Source: an uncultured Prevotella sp. (GTDB taxonomy: Bacteria > Bacteroidota > Bacteroidia > Bacteroidales > Bacteroidaceae). Taken from it: a stretch of DNA of 64,000 nt. Shown one piece after another: positions 26,801 to 33,270 of the stretch. Position 1 is the stretch's first letter. Each line of letters starts with the position of its first letter. The notes below the pieces were generated by a model that was not told the origin of the DNA, ran no database searches, and was given only the letters and a program-made list of their open reading frames with translations. The position numbers and the translations under genes are program-made. The stretch is from positions 1 through 64,000 of the forward strand of contig CADCEF010000020.1 in NCBI GenBank assembly GCA_902800365.1, read 5' to 3'.

Positions 26801-29150
26801 GTCGCTGGCACAGGTGGTATTCCTGTGCGACAGCAAACCTAAGGCGCATGAGGATGCATTTGATAACGACATCCCAATGGGAATGTTCTCAGTGCTTGGA
26901 AAACTGAAGAACGCATATATTGGTGACGATTATTACATAACTCACTGCACCGCTCTGAATACACAGTTCTACGACGAAGCACTGACAAAACTCTTGGCTA
27001 AAGCTGACATATTTACCATGGCCGACGTGATGTGGCTTGGAAGTATGGAAAACATAGTTGAAGGTAATACCGATATCAAAACCATACGTGAAGCTATGCT
27101 GATGGCAAATGTGGAAACTCTGGGCGACCACTCATTTGCAGGTATGAGTAACTTGGTGGAGGCAGGTATTCCTGTTGGTTGTACAAGCATTAGCAAGAGT
27201 GCGTTCAAGGGTTGCTCGTCATTGCTTAACATCTATGCAGCTAACCCCGAACCTCCTGTATTGGCTGAAAATGCCTTTGAAGACCTGCCTGAGAACTTCA
27301 CGGTACTGGTGCCCGACTCGATGGTTAACACCTATCGTGCCGCATGGCCTCAGTACAAGGAGCACATTGGCGCATTTAATCCTCAGAATATTGACATCGT
27401 TGAGGTGACACTGACCGAGCCGAACACGCTCGACAAGGCACTGGGTCTGAACGTGACCATGAAAGACCACCAGTACATCAAGAGCGTGGAGGGCAACTTC
27501 TGGGAATATTCAGGACTGAAGATTAGTGGTCCTATCGGCGGTAAGGACGTGGCACTGCTGCGCACCATGGCTGGCAGAACAGTTGAGAACTGCGAACCAA
27601 TAGCCATGTCGTCGCTGAAATATCTCGACCTGTATGATGCTCATATCGTGGCCGACCACGTCTACTACAACACCAAAAACGTGAACGACAATTTGGAGGA
27701 AGACGATGTCCTGGGAACAAATATGTTCTGGCAGTGTGATGTGCTTGAAACACTGATCCTGCCACGTGTGGCTAGAAAGATGGCCGACGAGGCATGTTAC
27801 GATATGGCCAACCTGAAGACGCTGGTAATTGGCGAAGTGATGGATTATATCGACAATAATGCATTAGGCGATCTGCCAAGTCTTGAGAATCTGGCATTCC
27901 TGGGCAATAATGTGCCACAATTCCATAGTGACGCATTCGCCGATCCTACGTTGTCGACCAACACTGTGCAACAGATTCCGCATATCTATGTACCAACCGG
28001 TTCGCTAAGCAAGTATAACACTACCCCGATATTGTATGAACACGCGCAAGAGATAATTGCTCCGTTTGATGACGATGTTGTACATAAGGTACTAGCCCGA
28101 CATACCATATTTACGCCTGAGCAGATGGCTAATGTGACAAAGATTCAAGGATGGTTCTGTGGTAACAACGAACTGACCAGTCTGGAGGTGCTGAGCAAGA
28201 GTAGGGTAGACTCGTTAGCCGAAGGACAGCTTGGAAACATGCAGGCACTGCAGCGCGTGAAACTGCCTTCGACACTGAAGAGCGTTGGCGTGCAAACGTT
28301 CAGCGGTACACCGGCGCTGGCTTATGTCGACATGTCGAGCTGCACCAGTCTGGAAAAGATTGACAGAGACGATATCGGCGTTGTTCCCGGTGCACTGATT
28401 TACTTGCCAGCAAGCAACGAGAGCGGCAGTGGTGTTAATATGGTATGGACTAATGGCGACGGCGGCGCAACCTGTACGGAATATGTGCTCGACGATAGCC
28501 GCGACTATCTGGTTCCTATTGCCTTCGAGGCTGCTACGGCAAAGAGCAATCGCAAGATACTGAAGAGCGACTATCCTTACACCGTATGTCTGCCATTCGC
28601 CCTGCAGGCACCAAGCAGCATCAGGATCTACAAGCTGTCGGGACGCAGCACCAACGAGCTGATATTTACCCAGACGTTCAGCGCGATTGAGGCATTTGAA
28701 CCTTGTCTGATTATTGCTGATGCCGATGGTGCTGAACTCACCTCGGGCGGCTCGGTTACCATACCAGTGAGTGACGGATCAGCCTACGGCAAACAGAATG
28801 ATGCGCCAGGCTATTCTATGCGAGGTACACTGAAACAGATTGATAACAGTCGTGCTGCCGAGCTGGGCGCTTACACCTTGCAGCAAGACGGCAAGTGGCA
28901 CCCTGTGATGTCCGACAGCGAAGCACATCGTGCAGCCAGCATACTGCCATTCCGCGCATATCTGTTGCAGAATCGCGGGGCTCAAACTCGTTCTATCGGC
29001 ATGAGTCTTGAAGGCACTACCGGCATCGAGCAGCTGCGCACCATCGACAGCGATGGCACCGAGCGCATCTACGACCTGAACGGCCGCCGCCTCTCGGCTC
29101 CAACAAAGGGAATAAATATTATCAACGGCAAGAAAGTAATAATAAAATAA
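20808..29150 (+). CDS. Giant BspA-like leucine-rich-repeat surface protein (2780 aa)
   Basis: Signal peptide at residues 1-23 (LTLWLAIAAIGASAQ), almost the same as its neighbour's. Residues about 305-1160 hold four tandem modules of about 215 aa, starting near bases 21733, 22366, 23034 and 23680. Each has a Y-x-Y opening, W-Y-V-R/K-L, YNDVG.YNYKTI, SSPSNVGNA, AF..C.NLE and a closing FINDPNW.PYA. Residues about 1175-1325 are a hydrophobic Gly/Ala-rich insert (for example AAQVGLAAGIAYAATSTSI) after the same LNSLPT boundary as in the paralogue. More LRR_5 repeats follow, and the same secretion tail ends the protein. It is probably type IX secreted and surface attached. One in-frame Met immediately follows the first; either may be used. 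Confidence 0.88.
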   Translation: MMKLKLILTLWLAIAAIGASAQGNQHRNMKDMTTEEILAVMGVSKDNYAPDAYMKFKDGSPHAMSNYFDDNGNVLSESKRAITRSSTDDNGDEYNYSNGVKYTYITKSNWTRYFDSESEYEDQGYSFKGDYMIYMIEEHWYGDDYDYVVAASARPNASSDDGIVYIIQDIVDATTSHTRLGAIATDGFYGLDYLKTVQFRDCDAASNTANSSPSGVIIGRRAFANCPNLQQLNMMYYVEEGSNRWEALAPTQFRPRDGSILNGSPNASIYVDDAYLSSFRTSNNWKDYVDQIYTFTFGNSDQNEDGGIYSYFLNSNGTDPLSNEDWSAMLQQVETWKDRYVGLTPADLLYKRKDEMDAELWYVRLTGVIDADIAAKDGVLTVYNDIGSNYNYKTIAIGGKLNGNQYIKKVRFESSPSNVGNAKAPLKLVIEDGAFRNCSNLEEFRLFYLNNRGTNSQEALKPTDVIPGKNVFDGCDKLRIVVAASRYLDFINDANWQQYASMIVPDEVQTADFEEDAAVYGYLRRDNGQYYSNSYNEELALTLKRWENDAENFKVTDVLAPGRGYIGLDVWYVKLNKVDNDDLQALDGVLTVYNDVGTAYNYKTIAIDSMALRGNQTIKKVRFESSPSNVGNANIPMSLFIQPGAFRGCTNLEEFQVLYYNNRGSNTWESLGPKDIIPGRGAFDDCPNLRILVARNRMKEFMNDPNWAPYANKLSLADFEPDGIADGVTELTGEGIAEGGLIYDYYASEADATLMNNEKVDQMAEGLRAWEDTYQGLSVRTLLEPTYKTLGSRVWYLRVRGADADAIRNQNGVVTMYNDVGTYYNYKTICLKGNVLSGNTDLRTFKLESSSSGVGNAKTLMSFVIEDGAFKGCSNLELVDLCYWNNQSIDREQALGPKDVYVGKNVFDDCPNVTIRVAASRYDDFINDPNWKPYAQFIQPDELVSTDLTYTKNIVYSYFNKDDGSHFTNDDHMIFVDRLASWNTQYQDFAATDVLAQDAQTLKCKVYYTKVTGFDDDGKFDGNLHIYNDVHQQKFTKTIQVEAGAFSGNDKIQSITFHSTIKDAHDINYPMATVIADSAFAHCKNLKEVALYYYDERAVSPRMEYLLPTDIVPGKGCFDDCDPELKIMVAPEMYTSFINDPNWAQYKDRIVASQFVPTTYGPFKVDGVTYDYAARTLNSLPTSELTQREMSLLTILTAAAQVGLAAGIAYAATSTSIGSTAAWGHSGVEFVAPGAAVATAANMGTSTTSQMVVGGMVPEIAKVVGTSFVAKGLTGSLSYLVSIFPRMVLANVFVNDLYFAALYNMACYGTALAIGSAVGVGVQAMNNAMLKRKSSWNIGPMLTVFRDNKHTIYHVYIKDVDNTSEVKIYSDPGSVYNYKTVLIGEEAFRNKNAVSKVSFYDVNGMMTSRMYAPLSMVIPDKCFEGCTALRELDLMLNVEDGPNHRRSLGPENFILNGSNIFAGCDTTQLKIRVGKSRLNDFVNDEMWGKFRSMYIVEDDALPVEHTKAGVQYANQFELNSRRVDEKVGEHTIDYITAVGIKDSDLGKDGELRLYNDIGTFNNYHLTNVNFNAFRGNSKLRGVTFWDLDGLLWSGDAYDDLDLMLNDSCMAECPNLQHVDMLYLRTDGDNTAEHWGPDKIKLGYGVFAGSPNVKIRMDYYRQSEFLEDINWAGWSDKFLPCFIGTENKPVYKALKKWVYKANGITFDQYIDLSRITESEMAELSFANSSIESFDEFEAFGAVGLNKVHNRMFADSKLLQRITLSDSIAAIGTEAFSGCSALKLIVVNRQKPATLGDRAFDGLPDDFVIMVPDSLVGDYQAAWPQYANHIGKYTKTKKVVTLTEAGTLAQALGLEVVDYDSSISSFKLKGTYANIDSLKIIGPINGLDVAVLRTMAGRYVEDCSYNPLGHLEYLNLYNANIVYDEREICYNRKGSNDYIQGDNRVDTYMFWDCDALRTVILPKSATLIAHDAFKDCDNLETLVIGDNTVSLEKRLVKGCKSLAQVVFLCDSKPKAHEDAFDNDIPMGMFSVLGKLKNAYIGDDYYITHCTALNTQFYDEALTKLLAKADIFTMADVMWLGSMENIVEGNTDIKTIREAMLMANVETLGDHSFAGMSNLVEAGIPVGCTSISKSAFKGCSSLLNIYAANPEPPVLAENAFEDLPENFTVLVPDSMVNTYRAAWPQYKEHIGAFNPQNIDIVEVTLTEPNTLDKALGLNVTMKDHQYIKSVEGNFWEYSGLKISGPIGGKDVALLRTMAGRTVENCEPIAMSSLKYLDLYDAHIVADHVYYNTKNVNDNLEEDDVLGTNMFWQCDVLETLILPRVARKMADEACYDMANLKTLVIGEVMDYIDNNALGDLPSLENLAFLGNNVPQFHSDAFADPTLSTNTVQQIPHIYVPTGSLSKYNTTPILYEHAQEIIAPFDDDVVHKVLARHTIFTPEQMANVTKIQGWFCGNNELTSLEVLSKSRVDSLAEGQLGNMQALQRVKLPSTLKSVGVQTFSGTPALAYVDMSSCTSLEKIDRDDIGVVPGALIYLPASNESGSGVNMVWTNGDGGATCTEYVLDDSRDYLVPIAFEAATAKSNRKILKSDYPYTVCLPFALQAPSSIRIYKLSGRSTNELIFTQTFSAIEAFEPCLIIADADGAELTSGGSVTIPVSDGSAYGKQNDAPGYSMRGTLKQIDNSRAAELGAYTLQQDGKWHPVMSDSEAHRAASILPFRAYLLQNRGAQTRSIGMSLEGTTGIEQLRTIDSDGTERIYDLNGRRLSAPTKGINIINGKKVIIK
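28860..29147 (+). repeat. Near-identical 3' ends of the two giant genes (second copy)
   Basis: Counterpart of 20513-20800; it encodes the C-terminal about 96 residues including the putative secretion tail. Confidence 0.85.
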
Positions 29151-29159
29151 TAGAAGATT

Positions 29160-29780
29160 ATGAGAAAGAACTTGAAAATGCTGAGTATGCTGCTTGGGGG
29201 CCTGATGGTCCTCGGCAGCCTTACCGCTTGTGGCGGAAGTGGCAGTGATGATCCAGAACCAGGACCATCAAACAAGATGCCTGTTAGTATTAAGGTGGAT
29301 TACAAGGCAAACGTATCGCAGAACCTGCTGGACGTTGCCACGGTAACTGTGAGATTCGTAGGCGAGAACGGTCAGGTTACGAGTGAGCAGATGACATCGA
29401 CCACTTGGACCAAGACGGTTACCATGGCTCTGCCTGCCAAGGCCGGACTGAACATACAGCCCCAGCTGAAGGGCGCGGTGAATGAAGGCCAGTACAATCT
29501 GAGTGCCAAGGGCGTGATGGACTACAACTGGCTGGACGCCAACGGCAAACAGATGGAGGGTGGCTCTTCGGTATCTTCGCCCGACATGGAAGCTCTCTTC
29601 TTTGCCGCCGGACTGGGACAGTATCTGGGATCCATATCGAGCAACTGTCAGCTGGCATGCCAGTTTGGCACCGACTACAGCGTGAACATAACCTCGGTAA
29701 CCTGGGGTGGCAACGCCGATGGCGACAACACCCAGCACACCGGCATTGCTGATGACGGTGCCACAGGTGAGAATAGATAA
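29160..29780 (+). CDS. Small lipoprotein downstream of the giant LRR genes
   Basis: A 206-aa protein with lipobox LTAC (Cys about 24), followed by a GGSGSDDPEPGPS linker typical of Bacteroidetes surface lipoproteins. The remainder (VSIKVDYKANVSQNLLDVATVTVRF, VTMALPAKAGLNIQPQLKG) looks like one or two immunoglobulin-like beta domains. I recognise no family. The C-terminus is Asp/Gly/Asn-rich. The gene starts 9 bp after the second giant gene and ends the operon, with a genomic palindrome following. It may anchor or chaperone the giant proteins at the surface, but that rests on position alone. Confidence 0.75.
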   Translation: MRKNLKMLSMLLGGLMVLGSLTACGGSGSDDPEPGPSNKMPVSIKVDYKANVSQNLLDVATVTVRFVGENGQVTSEQMTSTTWTKTVTMALPAKAGLNIQPQLKGAVNEGQYNLSAKGVMDYNWLDANGKQMEGGSSVSSPDMEALFFAAGLGQYLGSISSNCQLACQFGTDYSVNITSVTWGGNADGDNTQHTGIADDGATGENR

Positions 29781-29819
29781 GTGAACACGTTCAAGAACTG
29801 TATGTTCGATCCTGCTAAT

Positions 29820-29976
29820 TGTCATCCCGAGCGACCATCCCCTCCCTCCCTTGTCATCCCGAGCGACCATCCACCAACGTTGTCATTCCGAGCGTAGTCG
29901 AGGAATCTTTGCGGCTTTAGCCGCTTGCGCCTAATGGCGCATTTCATGAGATGTCTCGACTACGCTCGACATGACA
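29820..29976. repeat. Dispersed palindromic element, full copy
   Basis: Two partial units (TGTCATCCCGAGCGACCAT) precede a full element at 29881-29976. That element's ends are inverted (GTCATTCCGAGCGTAGTCGA against TCGACTACGCTCGACATGAC) and it contains inner hairpins GCGGCTTTAGCCGC and TGCGCCTAATGGCGCA. Confidence 0.9.
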
Positions 29977-30025
29977 AAACGGGGGGAATGCTCGACATGA
30001 CAAGCGCACATTCATTTGATTTTTC

Positions 30026-30088
30026 AACACAGAGACACGAAGAAACAGAGTTTTTTATCTCTGTACCTTTGTATCTCTGTGTTTTTTT
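30026..30088 (+). terminator. ACACAGAGA inverted repeat with T-run
   Basis: AACACAGAG (30026-30034) is matched by CTCTGTGTT followed by TTTTT. It may terminate the surface operon. A TACCTTTG box (30064-30071) lies inside the hairpin. With the palindrome at 29820-29976, this accounts for the non-coding stretch 29781-30152. Confidence 0.5.
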
Positions 30089-30095
30089 AAAAGAA

Positions 30096-30129
30096 TTTGC
30101 GGCTTTTTGGAAATAATTCCTTATATTTG
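30096..30129 (+). promoter_or_regulatory. Promoter of the DUF6377 gene
   Basis: TTTG (30096-30099), 22 bp, TATATTTG (30122-30129), 24 bp before the ATG. Confidence 0.6.
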
Positions 30130-30152
30130 CAGCCGAAACAACAAAAAGAACA

Positions 30153-31826
30153 ATGAGGAAGGGACTACTAATAGCATTACTGATTGCGATGGTCACAACC
30201 GTGATGGCCGACGGAAAGAAGAGCCTGGCAGACTACTGTAAACAGATAGACGAAGCCATAGCTCACTCGGCTGACTATGTGGCTGCTCATGAAAAGAAAA
30301 TAGGCGAGACTAAGCATGCGCTTAACTTCGAAGCATCCGACAAAGGGAAATATCAGCTTAACTTTCAGCTTTACGAACTATACAAACCGTTCGTGAGCGA
30401 CTCGGCTATGTTCTTTTTGGGAGAGTGTATCAGACTGGCCGATGGGCTGGGGGATGCATCGGCCGCTGTGAAATGCCGTTCGCTGATGGCCATCAAATGT
30501 GCCAACATCGGTATGTATGACGAGGCGCTGAACATACTTGATTCTATCCGCCCCGTAGGCATTGATACGCTGACACTTGGCGTGTACTATGATGCATATA
30601 GTAATGTTTATAGCGAGTTGGCTTATTACACCCGGTTGGACCTGATGAAGCAGAAGTATCAGGCAAAAGCCGACTACTACAAGCAGCTGATGCTGAAGAC
30701 GATGCCAGAAACTTATGAGACATGTTTCTTGCGCAGAGAACAGGATGCTCAGGGCGAAGGCAGATTGGAAGAAGCCATGGCCATCAACGACCAGTGGCTA
30801 AAGACCGTGGAGAAAGGTTCGCACCCGTACGCACTGGTAGCTCTGTACAGATACATAGAATACAAACTGCAAGGCAATCGCGACCAGATGATGTACTGGC
30901 TGGTGGAGTCGGTGCTGGCCGATATACGCAATGCTGCTATGGATCAGGGCTCTATGTGGGAATTGGCTAACGAGTTGATGCTGATGGGGGAGATAGACAA
31001 GGCTTCGGAGTACATCAGCTTTACCAGCGACTGCGCTAACCGATATGGCTCACGACAGAGAAACTGGCAGATAGCACCGCTGCTGACGCACATTGCTAAG
31101 AACTACAAGAGTCAGAGTGAGGCCACTACCACACAACTGCGATTGATGTTGGTGGCTATCAGTCTGTTGCTGCTTTGTCTGCTGGGTGTGCTGTTCTTCC
31201 TGCATCGCCGTAACCGCCAGCTGAACATCGCACGTATGGAGCTGAAGGGTAAGAACACCGAGCTGTACACCGTCAACCAGCAGTTGGCTGAGCAGACTGA
31301 GGAACTGTCGACGCTTAACTCCCAGCTCTCAACGCTCAACTCTCAACTCTCTGAGAGTAATAGGGTGAAAGAAGAGTATATTGGGCGATTCATGAGTCTG
31401 TGTTCGCAATATATCGACAAACTTGACAACTATCGCAAGATGGTGAACAAGAAGATGAAGAACAAGGAACTGGAAGATTTGTTCCAAATGTCGAAATCAA
31501 CTGAGTTGAAGGAGAAGGAACTTGAGGAACTATACCAGAACTTTGATTCGGTGTTCCTGCACTTGTTCCCCAATTTCGTCAACGACTTTAATGCCTTGCT
31601 GCAGACCGACACACAGGTGCACCCGAAAGAGGAAAACCGACTGACTACCGAAATAAGAATCTTCGCCCTGATACGTTTGGGCATCGAAGACTCGTCGAAG
31701 ATTGCCGAGTTCTTGCACTATTCTGTTAACACAATCTATAATTATCGTGCAAGAATTAAGAATGGCGCACTTGATAATCGGGAGAGTTTCGAACGGAGAA
31801 TCAAGGAGTTAGGTATAATTCAATAG
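30153..31826 (+). CDS. DUF6377-type membrane sensor/regulator with TPR and HTH
   Basis: A 557-aa protein. Signal peptide 1-19; periplasmic helical TPR-like region (about 30-325, for example KANIGMYDEALNILDSI and ANELMLMGEIDKASEYI); one membrane span near 328-348 (RLMLVAISLLLLCLLGVLFF); then a cytoplasmic coiled coil (about 355-405) and a DNA-binding-like C-terminus (LTTEIRIFALIRLGIEDSSKIAEFLHYSVNTIYNYRARIK) that resembles LuxR-type HTH. This architecture is the DUF6377 family of Bacteroidetes one-component regulators. It follows the surface operon and precedes the efflux operon; which of them it controls is unknown. Part of the coiled coil, STLNSQLSTLNSQLS, is encoded by a CTCAACTCT simple repeat at 31305-31355. 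Confidence 0.85.
   Translation: MRKGLLIALLIAMVTTVMADGKKSLADYCKQIDEAIAHSADYVAAHEKKIGETKHALNFEASDKGKYQLNFQLYELYKPFVSDSAMFFLGECIRLADGLGDASAAVKCRSLMAIKCANIGMYDEALNILDSIRPVGIDTLTLGVYYDAYSNVYSELAYYTRLDLMKQKYQAKADYYKQLMLKTMPETYETCFLRREQDAQGEGRLEEAMAINDQWLKTVEKGSHPYALVALYRYIEYKLQGNRDQMMYWLVESVLADIRNAAMDQGSMWELANELMLMGEIDKASEYISFTSDCANRYGSRQRNWQIAPLLTHIAKNYKSQSEATTTQLRLMLVAISLLLLCLLGVLFFLHRRNRQLNIARMELKGKNTELYTVNQQLAEQTEELSTLNSQLSTLNSQLSESNRVKEEYIGRFMSLCSQYIDKLDNYRKMVNKKMKNKELEDLFQMSKSTELKEKELEELYQNFDSVFLHLFPNFVNDFNALLQTDTQVHPKEENRLTTEIRIFALIRLGIEDSSKIAEFLHYSVNTIYNYRARIKNGALDNRESFERRIKELGIIQ
31305..31355. repeat. CTCAACTCT simple repeat inside the DUF6377 coding region
   Basis: Imperfect tandem CTCAAC/CTTAAC units, a frequent intergenic repeat in this phylum, are translated in frame as two LSTLNSQ heptads of the coiled coil. 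Confidence 0.7.
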
Positions 31827-31866
31827 TTAAAAAAGTATTAACAAATAGCGGTTTCGTTGAAAATAT

Positions 31867-31900
31867 TTTGCTGGATTCGACAAAGTTCGTATCTTTGTCG
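31867..31900 (+). promoter_or_regulatory. Promoter with overlapping inverted repeat, efflux operon
   Basis: TTTG (31867-31870), 19 bp, TATCTTTG (31890-31897). CGACAAAG (31878-31885) and CTTTGTCG (31893-31900) form an inverted repeat that covers the -7 box, so a regulator bound there could block the promoter. Confidence 0.65.
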
Positions 31901-31921
31901 ACGAATTCAAATATGATTTAG

Positions 31922-33259
31922 ATGAAGAAAGAATTAATTGCGATAGGACTGGCGCTGATTTCGATGACTGCCACTGCGCAAAAGAAGTGGACTATGCAAG
32001 AATGCATAGACTATGCAATGGAAAATAATATAACTCTGCAGAAGTCAAAACTGCAGAAGCAGAGCGCTACCGAGGACCTGAAAGGGGCCAAGGGAGCACT
32101 GCTGCCTACTCTTAATGCTTCGACTAATCAAAGTCTGGGCTACCAACCTTGGAAGGATGCAGGCATTGCTACCGTTACCAACGGCACCGTGAACACCAAA
32201 GTTGACAAGACATATTATAATGGTTCGTATGCGGTGAATGCCCAGTGGACAGTGTGGAACGGCGGTAAGAAGACGAACACCGTGAAGCTGAACCAGATAG
32301 CAGAAGACGAAGCAGAACTGCAGATGCAAGAGACGGCTAACACCATCCAGCAGCGTATAGCCCAGATTTATACACAGATACTGTATCTGGACGAGAGTGT
32401 GAAGGTGAACGAGCAGATGCTGGAAACTGCTAAGAAAAATGAGGAGCGCGGGCGCGAGATGGTGAACGTGGGAAAGATGAGCAAGGCCGACCTGGCACAG
32501 CTCACCGCACAGCGAGCCACCGACGAGTATAATATCGTGGAGGCAAAGAGTCAGCTGCTGAGCTACAAGTTACAGCTGAAGCAGTTGCTGGAAATTACAG
32601 ATGAAACAGAGTTTGACGTTGCAATACCAGAGATTACCGATGCGATGGTGATGGAAGAGATCCCGTCGTTGCAGAAGGTTTACGAGCAGGCATTGCTTAC
32701 TCGTCCCGAGATAGAACGCTCGAATCTGGCCATCAAGAGCAGCGACGTGAACCTGGATATAGCCAAGGCAGGCTGGATGCCAAGCATCAGCATGACAGGA
32801 AGTCTGGGTACCAGCACTAACTCGTTGAGCAGTAACGGATGGGGCAAGCAGATGAAGACCAATTTCGACGCGATGGCCGGCTTCTCGGTTAGTGTACCCA
32901 TTTTCGACGGTCGTTCAACCAAGACATCGGTTAACAAGGCTAAGATTCAGCAGCAGTCGGCTAAACTCGATTTGCTTGACCAGCAGAAGACATTGTGTTC
33001 TGATATTCAAGACTATTGGCTGAATGCACAGACCAACCAGCAGAAGTATCGTGCTGCCAGTGCCACCGTAGAGAGTGAGCAGCAGAGTTACAATCTGCTT
33101 TCAGAGCAGTTCCGCTTGGGACTAAAGAATATCGTGGAACTGATGACCGGTAAGGACAATCTGCTGAGTGCTCAGCAGAATCAGTTACAGTCTAAGTATC
33201 AGACTATCTACAACCGTCAGATGCTGCACTTCTACGAGACTGGAGATATGAAAAAATAA
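31922..33259 (+). CDS. TolC-family outer-membrane efflux protein
   Basis: A 445-aa exported protein (signal 1-20, ending TATAQ). WTMQECIDYAMENNITLQKSKL begins the outer-membrane efflux domain, and two long helical repeats follow (LNASTNQSLGYQPW; QQSAKLDLLDQQKTLCSDIQDYWLNA). The length fits TolC/OprM. It would form the outer-membrane channel for the MacA and MacB proteins encoded directly downstream (11-bp gap). It is the first gene of a six-gene transcript that ends with a two-component pair. Substrates of MacAB-type pumps include macrolides, peptides and siderophores; nothing here singles one out. Confidence 0.95.
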   Translation: MKKELIAIGLALISMTATAQKKWTMQECIDYAMENNITLQKSKLQKQSATEDLKGAKGALLPTLNASTNQSLGYQPWKDAGIATVTNGTVNTKVDKTYYNGSYAVNAQWTVWNGGKKTNTVKLNQIAEDEAELQMQETANTIQQRIAQIYTQILYLDESVKVNEQMLETAKKNEERGREMVNVGKMSKADLAQLTAQRATDEYNIVEAKSQLLSYKLQLKQLLEITDETEFDVAIPEITDAMVMEEIPSLQKVYEQALLTRPEIERSNLAIKSSDVNLDIAKAGWMPSISMTGSLGTSTNSLSSNGWGKQMKTNFDAMAGFSVSVPIFDGRSTKTSVNKAKIQQQSAKLDLLDQQKTLCSDIQDYWLNAQTNQQKYRAASATVESEQQSYNLLSEQFRLGLKNIVELMTGKDNLLSAQQNQLQSKYQTIYNRQMLHFYETGDMKK

Positions 33260-33270
33260 AGCAACAAGAT

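Noticed and set aside
25365-26849. 494-codon open frame on the minus strand inside the second giant LRR gene
   Set aside because: It is antisense to a clearly coding LRR gene, has no recognisable domain and arises from its codon bias. The same holds for long minus frames at 18101-18949, 19622-20452 and 35421-36635.
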